A DNA stretch of 64,000 nt from Ulva prolifera. Lineage: Eukaryota > Chlorophyta > Ulvophyceae > Ulvales > Ulvaceae. Shown piece after piece: positions 35,309 through 46,154 of this stretch. The notes beneath the pieces are model-generated. The model saw only the letters and a program-made list of their open reading frames with translations. It was not told the DNA's origin and did no database searches. A program made the position numbers and the translations under genes. The stretch is from NCBI GenBank assembly GCA_023078555.1, contig CM041200.1:7541361-7605360 (forward strand). Reading direction: 5' to 3'. How positions within the stretch are numbered: the stretch's first letter is position 1; each line of letters starts with the position of its first letter.

Positions 35309-38300
35309 ATATATAGTTACAAAGGACAGAGGCCGGGCAGCGAGCCGTTGCCAGGAATACACACGCAAATCCACTCTATATATATATATGCATGCATGTT
35401 GGCCACAGTGACGATGCACGCTGCCACGGGCGCCTGGTGCTTGGCCGATGGCACCACTCGCAACAGAATGCCATGGCCGTGCACGGCCGACATTTCACGC
35501 TACAGATTACGTTGCCTGCAGCTACGTCGCGCATCAACTTGATTGAATCCCGCGCTCGTACGTCCAGAGCGTGATGAAAATGGCTGCAGTACTGCTCGTG
35601 TCCCCGGTGGACACGCCACATGCTATCCGGACCAGGGGAAGCTATCACTGAAAGCGCATTGCGAGAGATCAGCGGCGCAGATACATCATGCAATCTGCAT
35701 GACATTAAAATAATCCGGAATGCAAACGGGCCTCAGCTGAAGCCATGGTGCTCAGGGTGGCGCCCAGCCTCGGCTAGATTGGAAGCTAACCATCGGGCCC
35801 CTATCAACCCGATCACCTGGTGTTGCTTTGGCACTCTGATGCTGTATCACTTTTACCTCGGTGACCCATTCGCGATCACTCCTCCTTAGGCGGTCCTTAA
35901 TTGGGCTAGGAGCCGGTTAAGATGGTGTCCGTCTGCACTCCCTAAAACACGTTCTGTGCAAGGATGATTCAATGATATATCCCGACTTGCCACTCCTTAT
36001 GACAATGAGCGCTCGAGGGGAGGTCAGATCCAATAGGGAGGTCCCTAGGTAGGGGACTTGATAGGGGCTGAGTAAGGAGCGTTCAGTCCTGCTAGTGTCC
36101 CGGGAGGATGGGGCTAAATGGGCAGCAGAGCAGCCAGCAGACGTGCACAGCGCACCCGCAGCCACCACAGAGCAGAAAAAAACTTGTAAACACCGCGTGA
36201 AAATTGCGAGGGCATCACAGGCAGGATCGACAAATGAGCAGACTGGAGGTAATCCGATGGCAGCCTAGGCATTTTCGGCAAAAACACGAAACGCTGCAAA
36301 ACCACTTGCATTCAAGTCCTCATCTTCTGCGCTTCACATTGGTGTTTTTCCGGGCTTCAGGCGAGGTCTGTGCACGCAGCCAGATGAATTTCTCTGTCAT
36401 GGAGAACGCCGCTTTACGTCGGGTTACCGCTCGAGTATACCGGAGAGTGTGCAAGCGCCGCGGTTCATTGTGAAACCCATTCAAATGGATTGATCAGTGT
36501 GTGCATGTGCACCGCGCTGCTGGCTCAAATGTGAGGAATACACACAGCAAACATGATCAAGGGCACACATATGTGTAGCATACACCCTTCTCATCATGCA
36601 CAAGCTGTCTCAGCTCTCAAGCTCCAAGGAGCTGTGCATGCTGCTCATTCCAGCAAGAGGACACACAAAGACAAAAGTGTCAGGACAGCACACGCAGGCG
36701 GGCAATAGCCAATAGTAAAACATCGCATGCCACCTCGAGTGTACTGTGGCAGCGAGCTGGCTGCATATGTGACCTTGCAGTGGTCGGGGCTGTACCATAT
36801 TGCTGGCACGTGCTCCATGAGCCACTCATGCAGCATGCTGGAGGTGAAAACTGATGCTTTGTGTGTCGCTGAACACATGAAAGACTTGTGTGTGCTCTTA
36901 CGTGTTAAAGAGCTGCAGCTGCGGTTAACTGGAGCCCGATAGCATTGTCAGCTCAGGCCTTCAGCAACGAGACCTGTGTGCAATCCTTTCAGCACTTCCG
37001 ACCCGGAGAGCACGCTTGCGAGCGACCATGTAGTAAATACGGGAATGAAATTTGGATGTAGCTGCGGACTGGGCCGATCGTGCGGCCATCCAGACACTGC
37101 TCGCTGATGAAGCGCTTGCATGCCACGGACAGCACCGGGTCGCGCTTGCAGGCCCTTGTGAACTCGGGCAGACCGCACTATCCAGAGACGATCCACGAGA
37201 AGCAACAGAAGCATTCATGTTGCAACTACGCGCATGATCACACACATGTGAAGAATCATCAACTATTGCGAGCAGGTCATGTGCGACAGGCGCAACGGAT
37301 ACAGTGATAGCCTGCGCGACATCATCCCAGCGTGCATGGAACATACAACTGCTGCTCTCTCGTCATGAAAATATCCGTCAATCGCTGTTTAGTACGCCAA
37401 CGACGGACAGGGAGCCGAAACTATGTACGAATGTGGCTAAGGTGACACGCCTCCAACAGGCGCGGGCGCGGGGTTGGCCGTGCGGCCGGGTTTGCGCCGG
37501 GTGCGGCGCCACCTGATCACCGAATTGTGCAATGCACAGCATCCCTGATGTACCTGAAGAGGCGGCGGCTGCAACGGACGCTTAATACGGAATTTAGAAA
37601 ATGATAATACGGTCAGCACATGCACAAACCGGCACTTCATGCACAATGCCATATTAACATATCAAAAAATGAGAGAGAGGCCTGACCGAGCCATGCACAG
37701 CGCATAAGGAGCAGTTTTGTGGCAATGCATGGGCTACGATGCCCTAGCAGGCGAGCAAATCAAGTAAATGAAAGACGTGACGAACGGCGTAGTGAAATAG
37801 AGGGTGTCTCAGGTGGCCGACAGAGTGCTCGCACGCTGTAATTATTTAAATGGTGGAGTACAGGCTCTTGCACAGCCGAGTGACCGGCCTAGTGATACAG
37901 GCACTCGAGCAACCTGTGGCATACCGCACTCAATTCCGACTGCAACAGCTATCTGCAAACTATATTTATAGACTTTACGCCGTGCTGGCGGCGGGGGCGG
38001 CGGCGGCAGCGACGCTATGTTGCAGGTACGCAGACGTGTACCGGCGAGCTCGAGTCAGGTGATGTCTTGGTGTGTCAGCTACATGTCCCCAAAGAATCAA
38101 GGCCATAACTGTTGCAGTGAACCTAGAGGTGCAGCCGCAGTGTGCTCCTGTCATGGGGGGTGGGGGCTGCAGAGTCAGCCACACGACAATCACAGCAAAA
38201 AAGCTGAATAGTGCGATCACCAGCTCCACTCCGGAATTGCTCACACAGCATGCACATTTGGTTATCAAGGACGTGAACTGGGTTATCCGTACTGAATTCT

Positions 38301-38377
38301 GCTTAGCGGTTTCAGTGACGTGCAGTGTTTTCGAAATTTGAAAGTGCCCATTTCTGTGAAAGCCGACCGCATGTACA
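35309..38377. other. Mostly non-coding; one possible membrane-segment exon
   Basis: It starts with an AT repeat (about 35375-35390). Only one stretch looks protein-like: the minus strand at about 38290-38050, with LVIALFSFFAVIVVWLTLQP, a Cys pair and TATVMALILWGHVA, which could be an exon of a membrane protein. Its splice sites are not clear. The rest shows short open frames on both strands and no recognisable gene. Confidence 0.3.
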
Positions 38378-38385
38378 GTTGTGGC

Positions 38386-39565
38386 CAGTGCTCTACAACC
38401 GCCGTATTTTATGGAGGGATTCCCGCTGAGTTTTTCCATTTTTCAGAGGGCAAGCACCGCTGGTATGCTGAAATTTCGGAGGGCTATCCCGCCGTAATTG
38501 TTTTTTTCTGGAGGGATGCCAAAAACATTTCGGGCTCGCTGCGCTCGCAATCATATATGTCTGCTGAAGTATGGTAGTGAGGAATAACCTTTGCAATCAT
38601 ATACATTTACCTCCAAGGCTTGTTTGTGTGGGCAACAACAGCAACATACACATTCAGTCGCCCGCTTGCATACCAAAGGTCAGCACGCGTAACTCATCAC
38701 GCTCAATGTCCTGCTCATCATCATTGTCACTATAACCTACCTCCTCACCACCTTCAGTACCTGGAAGCACATCAGACAAAACAGCGTCCCACGCCTCATC
38801 AGGCTGCATGGCTACTGCTTCAGCAAGCTTACGGACGAGGAGGCCACAATTTGAATCTTTCACCAGTTTCGCATACATGTCTATCATGGTGAGTGCACCC
38901 TCCTTATCATCTATGGGCCTGTTGGGATCAAAATGCTGCTCGCGCAATTCTTCGAATGTGATAGCTTGTTTCACACGTATTTGAGAGTCAAGGGCGGCCA
39001 CATGCGTCGATAACATCAGCGGTCGTATGATCACCGCCTAGCTGACTTCTCGAGCTCGCAGCCTGGTTCGTGCCGGACGTGCTAGCAACCTCATCACGAG
39101 CGCGCTTTCTGGGGGCTGACCCCTTGAAACCGAACCGACTAAGCATTGCTCATAGCGACAGGTGCACACAGCGTCTATTGGCACTTTGAGCTGTGCTTCG
39201 CAACATTATGTAGCGATACAGAGCCAGCGTGTTGCGGCTACGGAGCAAAGCATCCAGTGACGTCTCGGAAAGTGCACCTGACACTGTGCACCTAGGTGCA
39301 GCTGCTCGTCAAGATCGCTCGCTTCGCTCGCTCGTGTGCTCGCAGCATTATCAATGTGAACACATCCCGCCCGCTGCGCTCGCACGTCGCACATTTCAGC
39401 GGGCAAGACCGCTCAGACGCCCGAGACACAGCGGGCTGCGCCCGCTGGCATTTGCTGTAACAGCCCAGTTTCAGCGGCGTAAACCGTCGACTTTTCAAAA
39501 TCTTGGCGGCATTTTCAGGAAAAACGTCTATTTCAGCGGGAAAACCGGCGGTTTGTAGAGCACTG
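38386..39565. mobile_element. hAT-type DNA transposon, deleted derivative (1180 bp)
   Basis: The termini are CAGTGCTCTACAA at 38386-38398 and its reverse complement TTGTAGAGCACTG at 39553-39565. The element is flanked by a perfect 8-bp duplication GTTGTGGC at 38378-38385 and 39566-39573. A CA-G-G start and 8-bp target duplication are typical of the hAT superfamily. At 1180 bp it is too short for a full transposase (usually 600 residues or more). GC-rich subterminal words such as GCGGG and CCGCTG recur near the right end. Confidence 0.88.
38654..39146 (-). pseudogene. Remnant ORF inside the hAT element
   Basis: An ATG at 39146 opens MLSRFGFKGSAPRKRARDEV, with a basic PRKRAR patch like a nuclear localisation signal, and stops after about 52 codons. 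A second frame continues with VKQAITFEELREQHFDPNRP and DMYAKLVKDSNCGLLVRKLA to an acidic end (YSDNDDEQDIE), stopping at 38654. Together they look like the N-terminus and an internal or C-terminal piece of a transposase brought together by deletion. I do not see the hAT dimerisation motif, so the assignment rests on position. Confidence 0.45.
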
Positions 39566-40005
39566 GTTGTGGCGCCGCACGCATGCACGACCAGCATCCC
39601 CGGTAGCGCCTGCACCCGTTGCTGCCCGCGACACGATAGACTGGACGTTTGCGCAACGCAAATGATCATGTGTGCGCTGCAATCGTGCGGAGGGTGACCA
39701 GCATTTTGGCAGGACATCTTATAGCGAGCAAGCAGCGGGGTTTGCAGCCTCGAACAGCTGTATTGCGAACCGAAAAAATTTGTATGCCTATATGGTTCTG
39801 AAATTATCCAATGAATGGACGCAGGCACAGCTCCGTGACGACGCAATCTTTGGCGTAACAGTGTCCGTGGCAGTGATCTGGCCCCAACGAAGACGCTGAA
39901 AGATCGCAGAACGCCTGATGTTTGGTTAACTTATGTTGTCATATTTTGCTTGCGGTGCGGTTGCTGTTGCCACTCGCTGGCCGCATGTCCTCACTCTCGC
40001 ATTGT

Positions 40006-40115
40006 GAGTGTGTGGCAATCCAGTGATATGGCCGCTATACCACTGGATCCTTGCACATCGCGACGTGCGAGGATCCAGTGGTATAGCGGCCATATCACTG
40101 GATTGCCACAGAGTG
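40006..40115. repeat. Perfect hairpin with 40-bp arms, possible foldback element
   Basis: The arms 40011-40050 and 40071-40110 are exact reverse complements (TGTGGCAATCCAGTGATATG at the outer end; GGATCC at the inner end). The 20-base loop is itself nearly self-complementary. GAGTG occurs directly on both sides (40006-40010 and 40111-40115), consistent with a 5-bp target duplication, although five bases can match by chance. Confidence 0.85.
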
Positions 40116-40345
40116 TCCATCCTGACGTATTGGTCGCACTCATCCCGAATGTTATCCTCAGGACATGTACTCTATACGCGCGTATTTTGCACATCGAAAA
40201 GTGACTGGCTGTATCCTCTGGGGGTAAAGCCCAAGGTCAGACCCAAGGTCCACAGGACCGTGTGCTCACTGCTGTAATTGTTGGGACCTGAACAGGACGG
40301 CAGGTTGCCACACCCGGTGATACGTTTGCCACACCATTTTCGTGT

Positions 40346-40803
40346 TTAAATTAGCAAATACACATGCAGTCTGCGAGTGTCAGAGTGAGTGCTTGGTTTC
40401 CAGCGCGGCTCTGCTACCATTTTGTTGTCAAGTGACAGAAGTGACCGTTCAAGAGAATGAGTGTCGTGTAGCGCAACAATTGTCATGCTATACGCACACT
40501 CGCAAGATTTTATACCTAGATCTCGTGCTATCTTGCTAATCCGTGTCTTTCCTGCATCTTCAAAGGCTGCAAGCTCAACTACTCCTGTGACCCCGGCAGC
40601 TGCCACTGTATGGGCTTGAGACTTTCTCTCTTTGTCGAAAGGACATCAAAAGAGTATATGCTTAAGAATTTAAAGGCTCCTTTTACCGCCTTCAGAAAGC
40701 TTTCGCTTCTCTGTGCAGAACTGGGAGATGTGGACGCGCTTACACTCGCTTTAACGAATTCGGCAACGCGTGCAGCTGGATACAGGCTAATAGCACATCC
40801 CAA
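40346..40803 (-). CDS. Possible coding exons, unrecognised
   Basis: Two overlapping minus-strand frames look protein-like. The first is 40803-40579 (VAEFVKASVSAS, SFLKAVKGAFKFLSIYSFDV). The second continues from about 40600 in another frame (GVVELAAFEDAGKTRISKIA, ARDLGIKSCECAYSMTIVAL). They may be adjacent exons or one frameshifted ORF, inside the inverted-repeat pair 39573-41178. No family is recognised. Confidence 0.25.
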
Positions 40804-41335
40804 AGTCTTTAGGATCCACGCTTATGCTCCTTCCATTGAATATTCGCGCGACAGACTTCCGAGGGCTCTTGCAGTGCAAAGCCCTGATACACAGCAGGCA
40901 GACTCATGGCCACACCGCAACAATTAAAACGCAGCCCCAGAGTAATAAGCACGGCAAGCAGAGATAAAAGTCACAACCAAGGCTACCAGTAGCGTCCTGC
41001 GACTCGGGCCATTGTTAATTACCAAGCAGGTTATCATGACCTCGCACGGCACCGAATTCTTTCTTTCCGTACAGCGCACAAATGATCATATGCGTTGCGC
41101 AAAAGTCCAGTCTATCGTGTCACGGGCAGCAACGGGTGCCGTCGCTACCGGGGCTGCTGGTCGTCTGCGTGCGGCAGTGCCTCAATTGTACATGTGGTCG
41201 AGCTGTCTTGCCGATTCGTAAAGCACGTGCTGCAACCTAGTATTGGTCGAGTGATGGTTCCGATAGGGAAGTTGGTCCTCGACCTCGTCCTCGCGAGGCC
41301 TCGGGAAATTTGCCCTGGGCAGGCGACCTCCTTAT

Positions 41336-42709
41336 CGAGACCCCCCGCGGATGGGTCACGGCGTCATCCTTCGTACTTGGCGAACCGAGCATGACGGCAT
41401 GGCCTCGCGCGCAGTTTCGACTCGCCATCGCGGTGGCCCTGGCGCCGTGGCTGTGCGCTACAGAAATAATTAAAGTCACACGCAACGCAAACGATCCGTA
41501 CTGCTATGCGGGTGTTGTCAGCGCCGCGCGACTGCATTGGTCGAGCAAATGCAACTCCGAGCCCTCAGCGGCGGAGCCTGCAGCCTGGAACGGCCCGCTT
41601 TCAAACACACTGATATCCTGTAACCAGTTTGGGGTATCTTGACAGCTACTTATCTTTGCATGATTTTCTGCGTTGCGTGTGCTTTTCAGGGACCGTCGCA
41701 CATGTACATTGCAGCCCCGCAGCCTTGCGTGGTCAAAGTCGATGCTTACCATCCATTAAACTTATCGTCACAAGACGATTGCTTGTTACGATTTCGCTAG
41801 ATTCATCTTTGGAGGCATTGAACCAAGCGGCATGCAGCATTACGTCTATGCTTGTGTTGCACTTTCTGGCCGGCGTGGGCTGCAAGAAAAAGATTGATTG
41901 CTTGACAAAGGCTTGTTTTCGCTTCTACGCAGCTCAGCAAGCGCTAATGCAGCCGTGATATAGCAGAGATTTTGCTTGCCAACTTCATAGTCTCATCGGC
42001 CATTGCAGCGAATAGTTGGCATGAGCCATTGTTGCCCAACGTGTAAGTACCTCGAACAAGACGTGGTCACCAGCGGACATCACCCATGATATCAACGACT
42101 AAAAGAGCAGCAATGATAACAAAGTTCATGCTGTTTCAGAGGCCATGTATATGTGGTCTCATGTTACATGAAGCATGTACAATCTCGCGGCTGGAGTATC
42201 TCGCAGGCTGCGGCAATCGGTATACAACAAGCCCCGTGTGATGCAGCAAGGATAACATGTATGAAGGCGTAAGTCGATGTCGTATATCTGCCGATGCTGT
42301 CCGGCTTGAGGAAAGGCAACCGTTGCTGTTAGCACTAGCGCAACTATATCGAGATACTGCCGCTCGTTCGCAGCTATTCGCTAAACATTGGGCCGACAAT
42401 AATTCAATCATACTTGAGTGTGTCTAGAGTATCTCACAGCTCTGTTGAAGAGCATACGCAGCCTGGAAGATGAGACAGCACATGCCGCTGCAAATAGCAC
42501 GGCAACACAGCCTTCATTCAGTCAACTATGCAACGTCACATCCGCTATGAGCAACGTACTACTTGCTTGTGATTGCAGCCATGGCAAAGGCGCCCCCATG
42601 GGGCCCCAGCGGGTTGTTGCCTGCGCGCTGTTGGCCCGACGGAGACACCGTCATGCTCGGTTCGCCAAGTACGAAGCATGACGCTGTGACCCATCCGCGG
42701 GGGGTCTCG
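41336..42709. repeat. Inverted repeat pair, 62-bp arms 1.25 kb apart
   Basis: Sequence 41336-41397 (CGAGACCCCCCGCGGATGGG to CGAACCGAGCATGACGG) is repeated in reverse complement at 42648-42709 with only a few mismatches. The right copy is next to a C25 run and the Harbinger-like terminus described below. The enclosed 41.4-42.6 kb has no convincing gene. Confidence 0.85.
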
Positions 42710-42724
42710 CTAAGGGGCAGGTGT

Positions 42725-42941
42725 CCCCCCCCCCCCCCCCCCCCCCCCCGTTCCACACATCCCCCCGCGGACACTTTTCCAAGACACATTCGAAATGTTC
42801 GAATAACTCCTAGTCGACGACGAATTTCAACAAACGGCCAACGCAGATACATATAAATAATGTATTTATGATTGTTTCACGGCTACGATATAACTTTTAT
42901 GTTTTTTTCCTGAACCGGACACGTTCCGCTGAACACGGCCT
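42725..42941. mobile_element. Harbinger-like terminus, truncated relative of the 59-62.6 kb element
   Basis: The stretch ends CGCTGAACACGGCC followed by TAA at about 42926-42942, matching the terminal repeat of the Harbinger element (CCACTGAACACGGCC, flanked by TTA) in 14 of 15 bases. Reading inward, both have an ACAAACGGCC word, an AT-rich block, a GGACAC word and a long C/G run (C25 here, 42725-42749). The opposite end was not found, so this is a truncated or solo end. No ORF remains. Confidence 0.55.
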
Positions 42942-43360
42942 AAGACATTTTTAGGTGTAGCATGGGGTCCCATGGGCAGCCCTGCGATCGTTGGGCGGAC
43001 GTCGTGTGCTGCTGCGGTTGGAATTCACGCAGACTTCTGCCTTCGGTCTCAGCCGCGGGCCCTAAATAGACAGCGTCGATGGAGATGCTATGCCGTACCC
43101 GAGCTGGTATCGAAGTGAGCTTACAACATGGTGGGGGTGCGACTCGTGCTCCTACTTCTTACAAAGCCTTCCGTTGTGCGTCGTTCACGAGCGTCGTTTC
43201 GGTTGTGCACAATGCTCACTTGCTCGCTTGACCAGTACGCGCCCCGAGGCGCGCCCCGCAGAAGTGTGAGCTGGACCTCGAGCTGAGCCGTGAGGGTTTA
43301 ATGCATATATTCTAGCTTTATTGACGTGGATGAGCTGTCTCTCAGCTGCACGGTGATGAG

Positions 43361-45571
43361 GTAGCTAGGGGAGTCTGCACTCGGGCCACGCACACGTCCA
43401 CCGGGAACGCGATCAGCTCAGACATCGCCCAGGGCCCTGGGCGGTGTCTGTAGACTCACAATAACATACTGAATGCACACAGGCGGTCGTCTGAAGTCAC
43501 TGGGCGAAAGCGGCCCTTTTGTCGAAAAACGTATGCATGCCTGGGCAGAATGACCCATTTCGCCCAGGGCCCACAGCGCCCAGTGCGTGCCCAGCATACG
43601 CCCAGTGAGCCTAGGACACCCTTATAATGTATATGTCAAGTGTTGGGACGATCATTTTTATGTTATTGATTGCTGTGGCAGGCGTCCTAGCCGTTGCGAC
43701 TTGTGGGGTCATGTACTGTCACCTGCAGTCTGTCTGGAAACATGCTGCAATAGGCGTGCATGCTTAAATTATGGGCACAGTCGAGATACCTTCAAACATG
43801 GCGACAGCTGTGATCGAGGCTGATCAAGCGGCGGTCCACCTGATGAAGGTCATTGTATCAACACCATATGGATGCAGCTGGCCTGCTTGATAAAGCTGAC
43901 ATGTTCATCCTAAATTACAGAATCATGTAGTTGCATCTAGTTGTTTTGCAATCAATTTCACATCTGAATGGCATCCAGGTTGTATGCTGATTGCATGGTA
44001 GCATTGTGCAAGAGACAGAAAACCGAAGCAGTTGACTGTATACTGCTGTGAAGAACAGTGCAATCAAATGTGTACACGAGACGAACTTATTCTGCGCTCT
44101 GCATCACTGTCAAGGGGAATCTGCACTGCATCGGAGGTGTAGGATAGCCAGAATGCGTTACGCACAGACTTTTTGGCTCTGTGACCTGCCACATTACGCC
44201 CACTGATGACATCATGATTGTCCACGAATCACTCACGTAAATTGGTGCTGGTTGAACAGCGATCAGACATTGCGTAGTCGGCAGTGCTGAATAAATTTGC
44301 GTGAACGCAAACGCTGTCGCGATCGTCACAGCCAGACTCGCAGCTGTTTCAGAACGCAGAATGGAAACTGATGTACACAGGCGAAAATGTTGACTGCAAT
44401 TGTTAGATCGCGCAAGGATCGTTCTTGCCGTGGCTTCGATTAGCCGGTGTACGGCAGGATACATACGCAGCCCGGCAGTCGTGATCAAGGCAGGCACCAT
44501 ATCTGCAGGCCAACGCCAACGTGTATTGAACCACCACCTGCTCACCAGTAATTGACCGATTGATTGATTCAACGGCTTTAGTGGCATTGAAGCTGACAAG
44601 AGCGTCTCGGATCGCATCTACGGAACCCGCCTGTCGGGCATGCACTCACCGAAACACGCTGGACACGGTCGACATGCCAGCCCGTTTATTTCCGATGACA
44701 CACGACACACAACCTATAACATCAATTGTTATTTCTGCACGTGACGGGGTGCAATTGCCAGCCCACAAGAGTCGATCACGAAGCACCGAAGTCGAGTAAA
44801 TGGGCCCGTGATAAAGGGTCCAAAAAGCGTCACGGGTGCCTGTCGCTGGTGAAGTCGTTCTTGTAGTGATACTTTCAATCTCTGTAACGGAGGAACGCTG
44901 CTGCCTGTCCCACCTGTGCTAGTAATCCTGAGCGACCTAGGGCTGGTGATTGCTGGTGATTTGTCGTATGTATATGAATTTGTTGTGGTCGATTATAATG
45001 CTGTGTGCGTCTTTGCAAACTCACAAGGTGTAGAAACTGCACGCAAGTTCCGGCAGAAACATACAGCAATGCCACCACTTACTTCAACCGCACTCACAAC
45101 TCAGTCCGGCAAGATCGCGTCCTCCAGGCCCGCATCATACCGCAACCCCTGCTTACTTAATTTTATTCAATGATTAATCTGCGATAGCTGAGGCGGTCTA
45201 GGCCGGCGTGGTGTCCGTTCTCCGTGACTGCATCACAGACACGTCGGACATACCCGCACGACACCGGTTGATAGGCCACTGAACATCCATGAGACATGTT
45301 ATAGTGTTTTTGGGATGTTCTCAACCCACTGTGCTCACTGGGCGTGCGCTGGGCGCCAAATCCGCTTCCATGGGCAAAACCGGCATTTTGGCCGAAAACA
45401 GGCCTTTCCCTGGGCACTTTTGTACGTTGAGCCCAGGGACCGCCTGTGTGCATTCAGTATGTTATTGTGAGTCTATAGATACCGCCCAGGGCCATGGGCG
45501 ATATCTGAGTGGCTCGCGTTCCCGGTGGACGTGTGCATGGCCCGAGTGCAGACCCGCCTAGGTAGCTCTCC
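43361..45571. mobile_element. Long-inverted-repeat (foldback-like) element, about 2.2 kb
   Basis: The left arm 43361 to about 43640 and the right arm about 45282-45571 are reverse complements at roughly 85-90% in the outer 110 bp (shared words CTGCACTCGGGCC, ACACGTCCACCGGGAACGCG, TAGACTCACAATAACATACT), less inward. Both arms are rich in GCCCAGGG/CCCTGGGC words, which are themselves near-palindromic. No clear target-site duplication is seen. The interior has one minus-strand ORF and otherwise nothing recognisable. Confidence 0.75.
44087..44617 (-). CDS. Unrecognised 176-residue ORF inside the inverted-repeat element
   Basis: An ATG at 44617 begins MRSETLLSASMPLKPLNQSI. A hydrophobic stretch lies near residues 93-110 (SLAVTIATAFAFTQIYSAL). 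It has no motif of a transposase, integrase or nuclease. As the only ORF of any length between the inverted arms it might be cargo, but coding status is doubtful. Confidence 0.2.
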   Translation of the reverse strand: MRSETLLSASMPLKPLNQSIGQLLVSRWWFNTRWRWPADMVPALITTAGLRMYPAVHRLIEATARTILARSNNCSQHFRLCTSVSILRSETAASLAVTIATAFAFTQIYSALPTTQCLIAVQPAPIYVSDSWTIMMSSVGVMWQVTEPKSLCVTHSGYPTPPMQCRFPLTVMQSAE

Positions 45572-45612
45572 GGAGGTCCAGCGTGAGCTCGCGCGGCCCA
45601 TGGCAGGCGTGT

Positions 45613-45846
45613 GCAGACGGACAGATCATGCACAGCGCACCATGCCAGCCTTCTCTGCCACATGATTCTGTTGTGCCCTAGACAGTAGCTGCAGACAGAC
45701 AGATCATGCACAGCGCACCATGCCAGCCTTCTCTGCCACATGATTCTGTTGTGCCCTAGACAGTAGCTGCAGACAGACAGATCATGCACAGCGCACCATG
45801 CCAGCCTTCTCTGCCACATGATTCTGTTGTGCCCTAGACAGTAGCT
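45613..45846. repeat. 78-bp minisatellite, 3 copies
   Basis: Three head-to-tail 78-bp units start at 45613, 45691 and 45769 (each begins GCAGAC-GACAGATCATGCAC); they differ by one base (GACGG versus GACAG). Because 78 is divisible by three, a minus-strand frame reads a 26-residue repeat (CLGHNRIMWQRRLAWCAVHD), but this is probably a by-product. It sits between the inverted-repeat element and the glycosyltransferase-like gene. Confidence 0.95.
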
Positions 45847-46154
45847 GCAGAAATCACTCTGATTGCTCGTCCTTGCCGTCAGACATCTGTCCGTGCATGC
45901 CATGAAACGGCTGTCAGCCTCAGGCACGATCAGGGTGACCGACAGCACCATCAAAAGCGCAGCCATGCGAGCTGCTCACACCAGGCGCGCACGATTGGGA
46001 GCAGCAGCTGTCAAGCCTGGCAAGACTGCGCGCAGCAGAGCGGCAGCAACACTACACCCGGCACTGAGATGCCGTCTGTTCTGCAGACGCATCGGATCCA
46101 GAGAACCCGTGCACATCGTCCGCAGGCTCGCGCCTCTGCAACACGCCCATCAAG

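Larger units (their letters stand above)
39573..41178. repeat. Inverted repeat pair, about 107-bp arms
   Basis: Sequence 39573-39679 (GCACGCATGCACGACCAGCA, through GACACGATAGACTGGAC) reappears in reverse complement at 41072-41178 with roughly 85-90% identity. The pair encloses 1.4 kb and may be the long TIRs of another transposon into whose edge the hAT element inserted. I could not see a target-site duplication. Confidence 0.7.

Noticed and set aside
45454..45966. Minus-strand protein with a 26-residue triplicate repeat
   Set aside because: The repeat arises because the 78-bp minisatellite unit is a multiple of three; outside the repeat there is no protein-like sequence.
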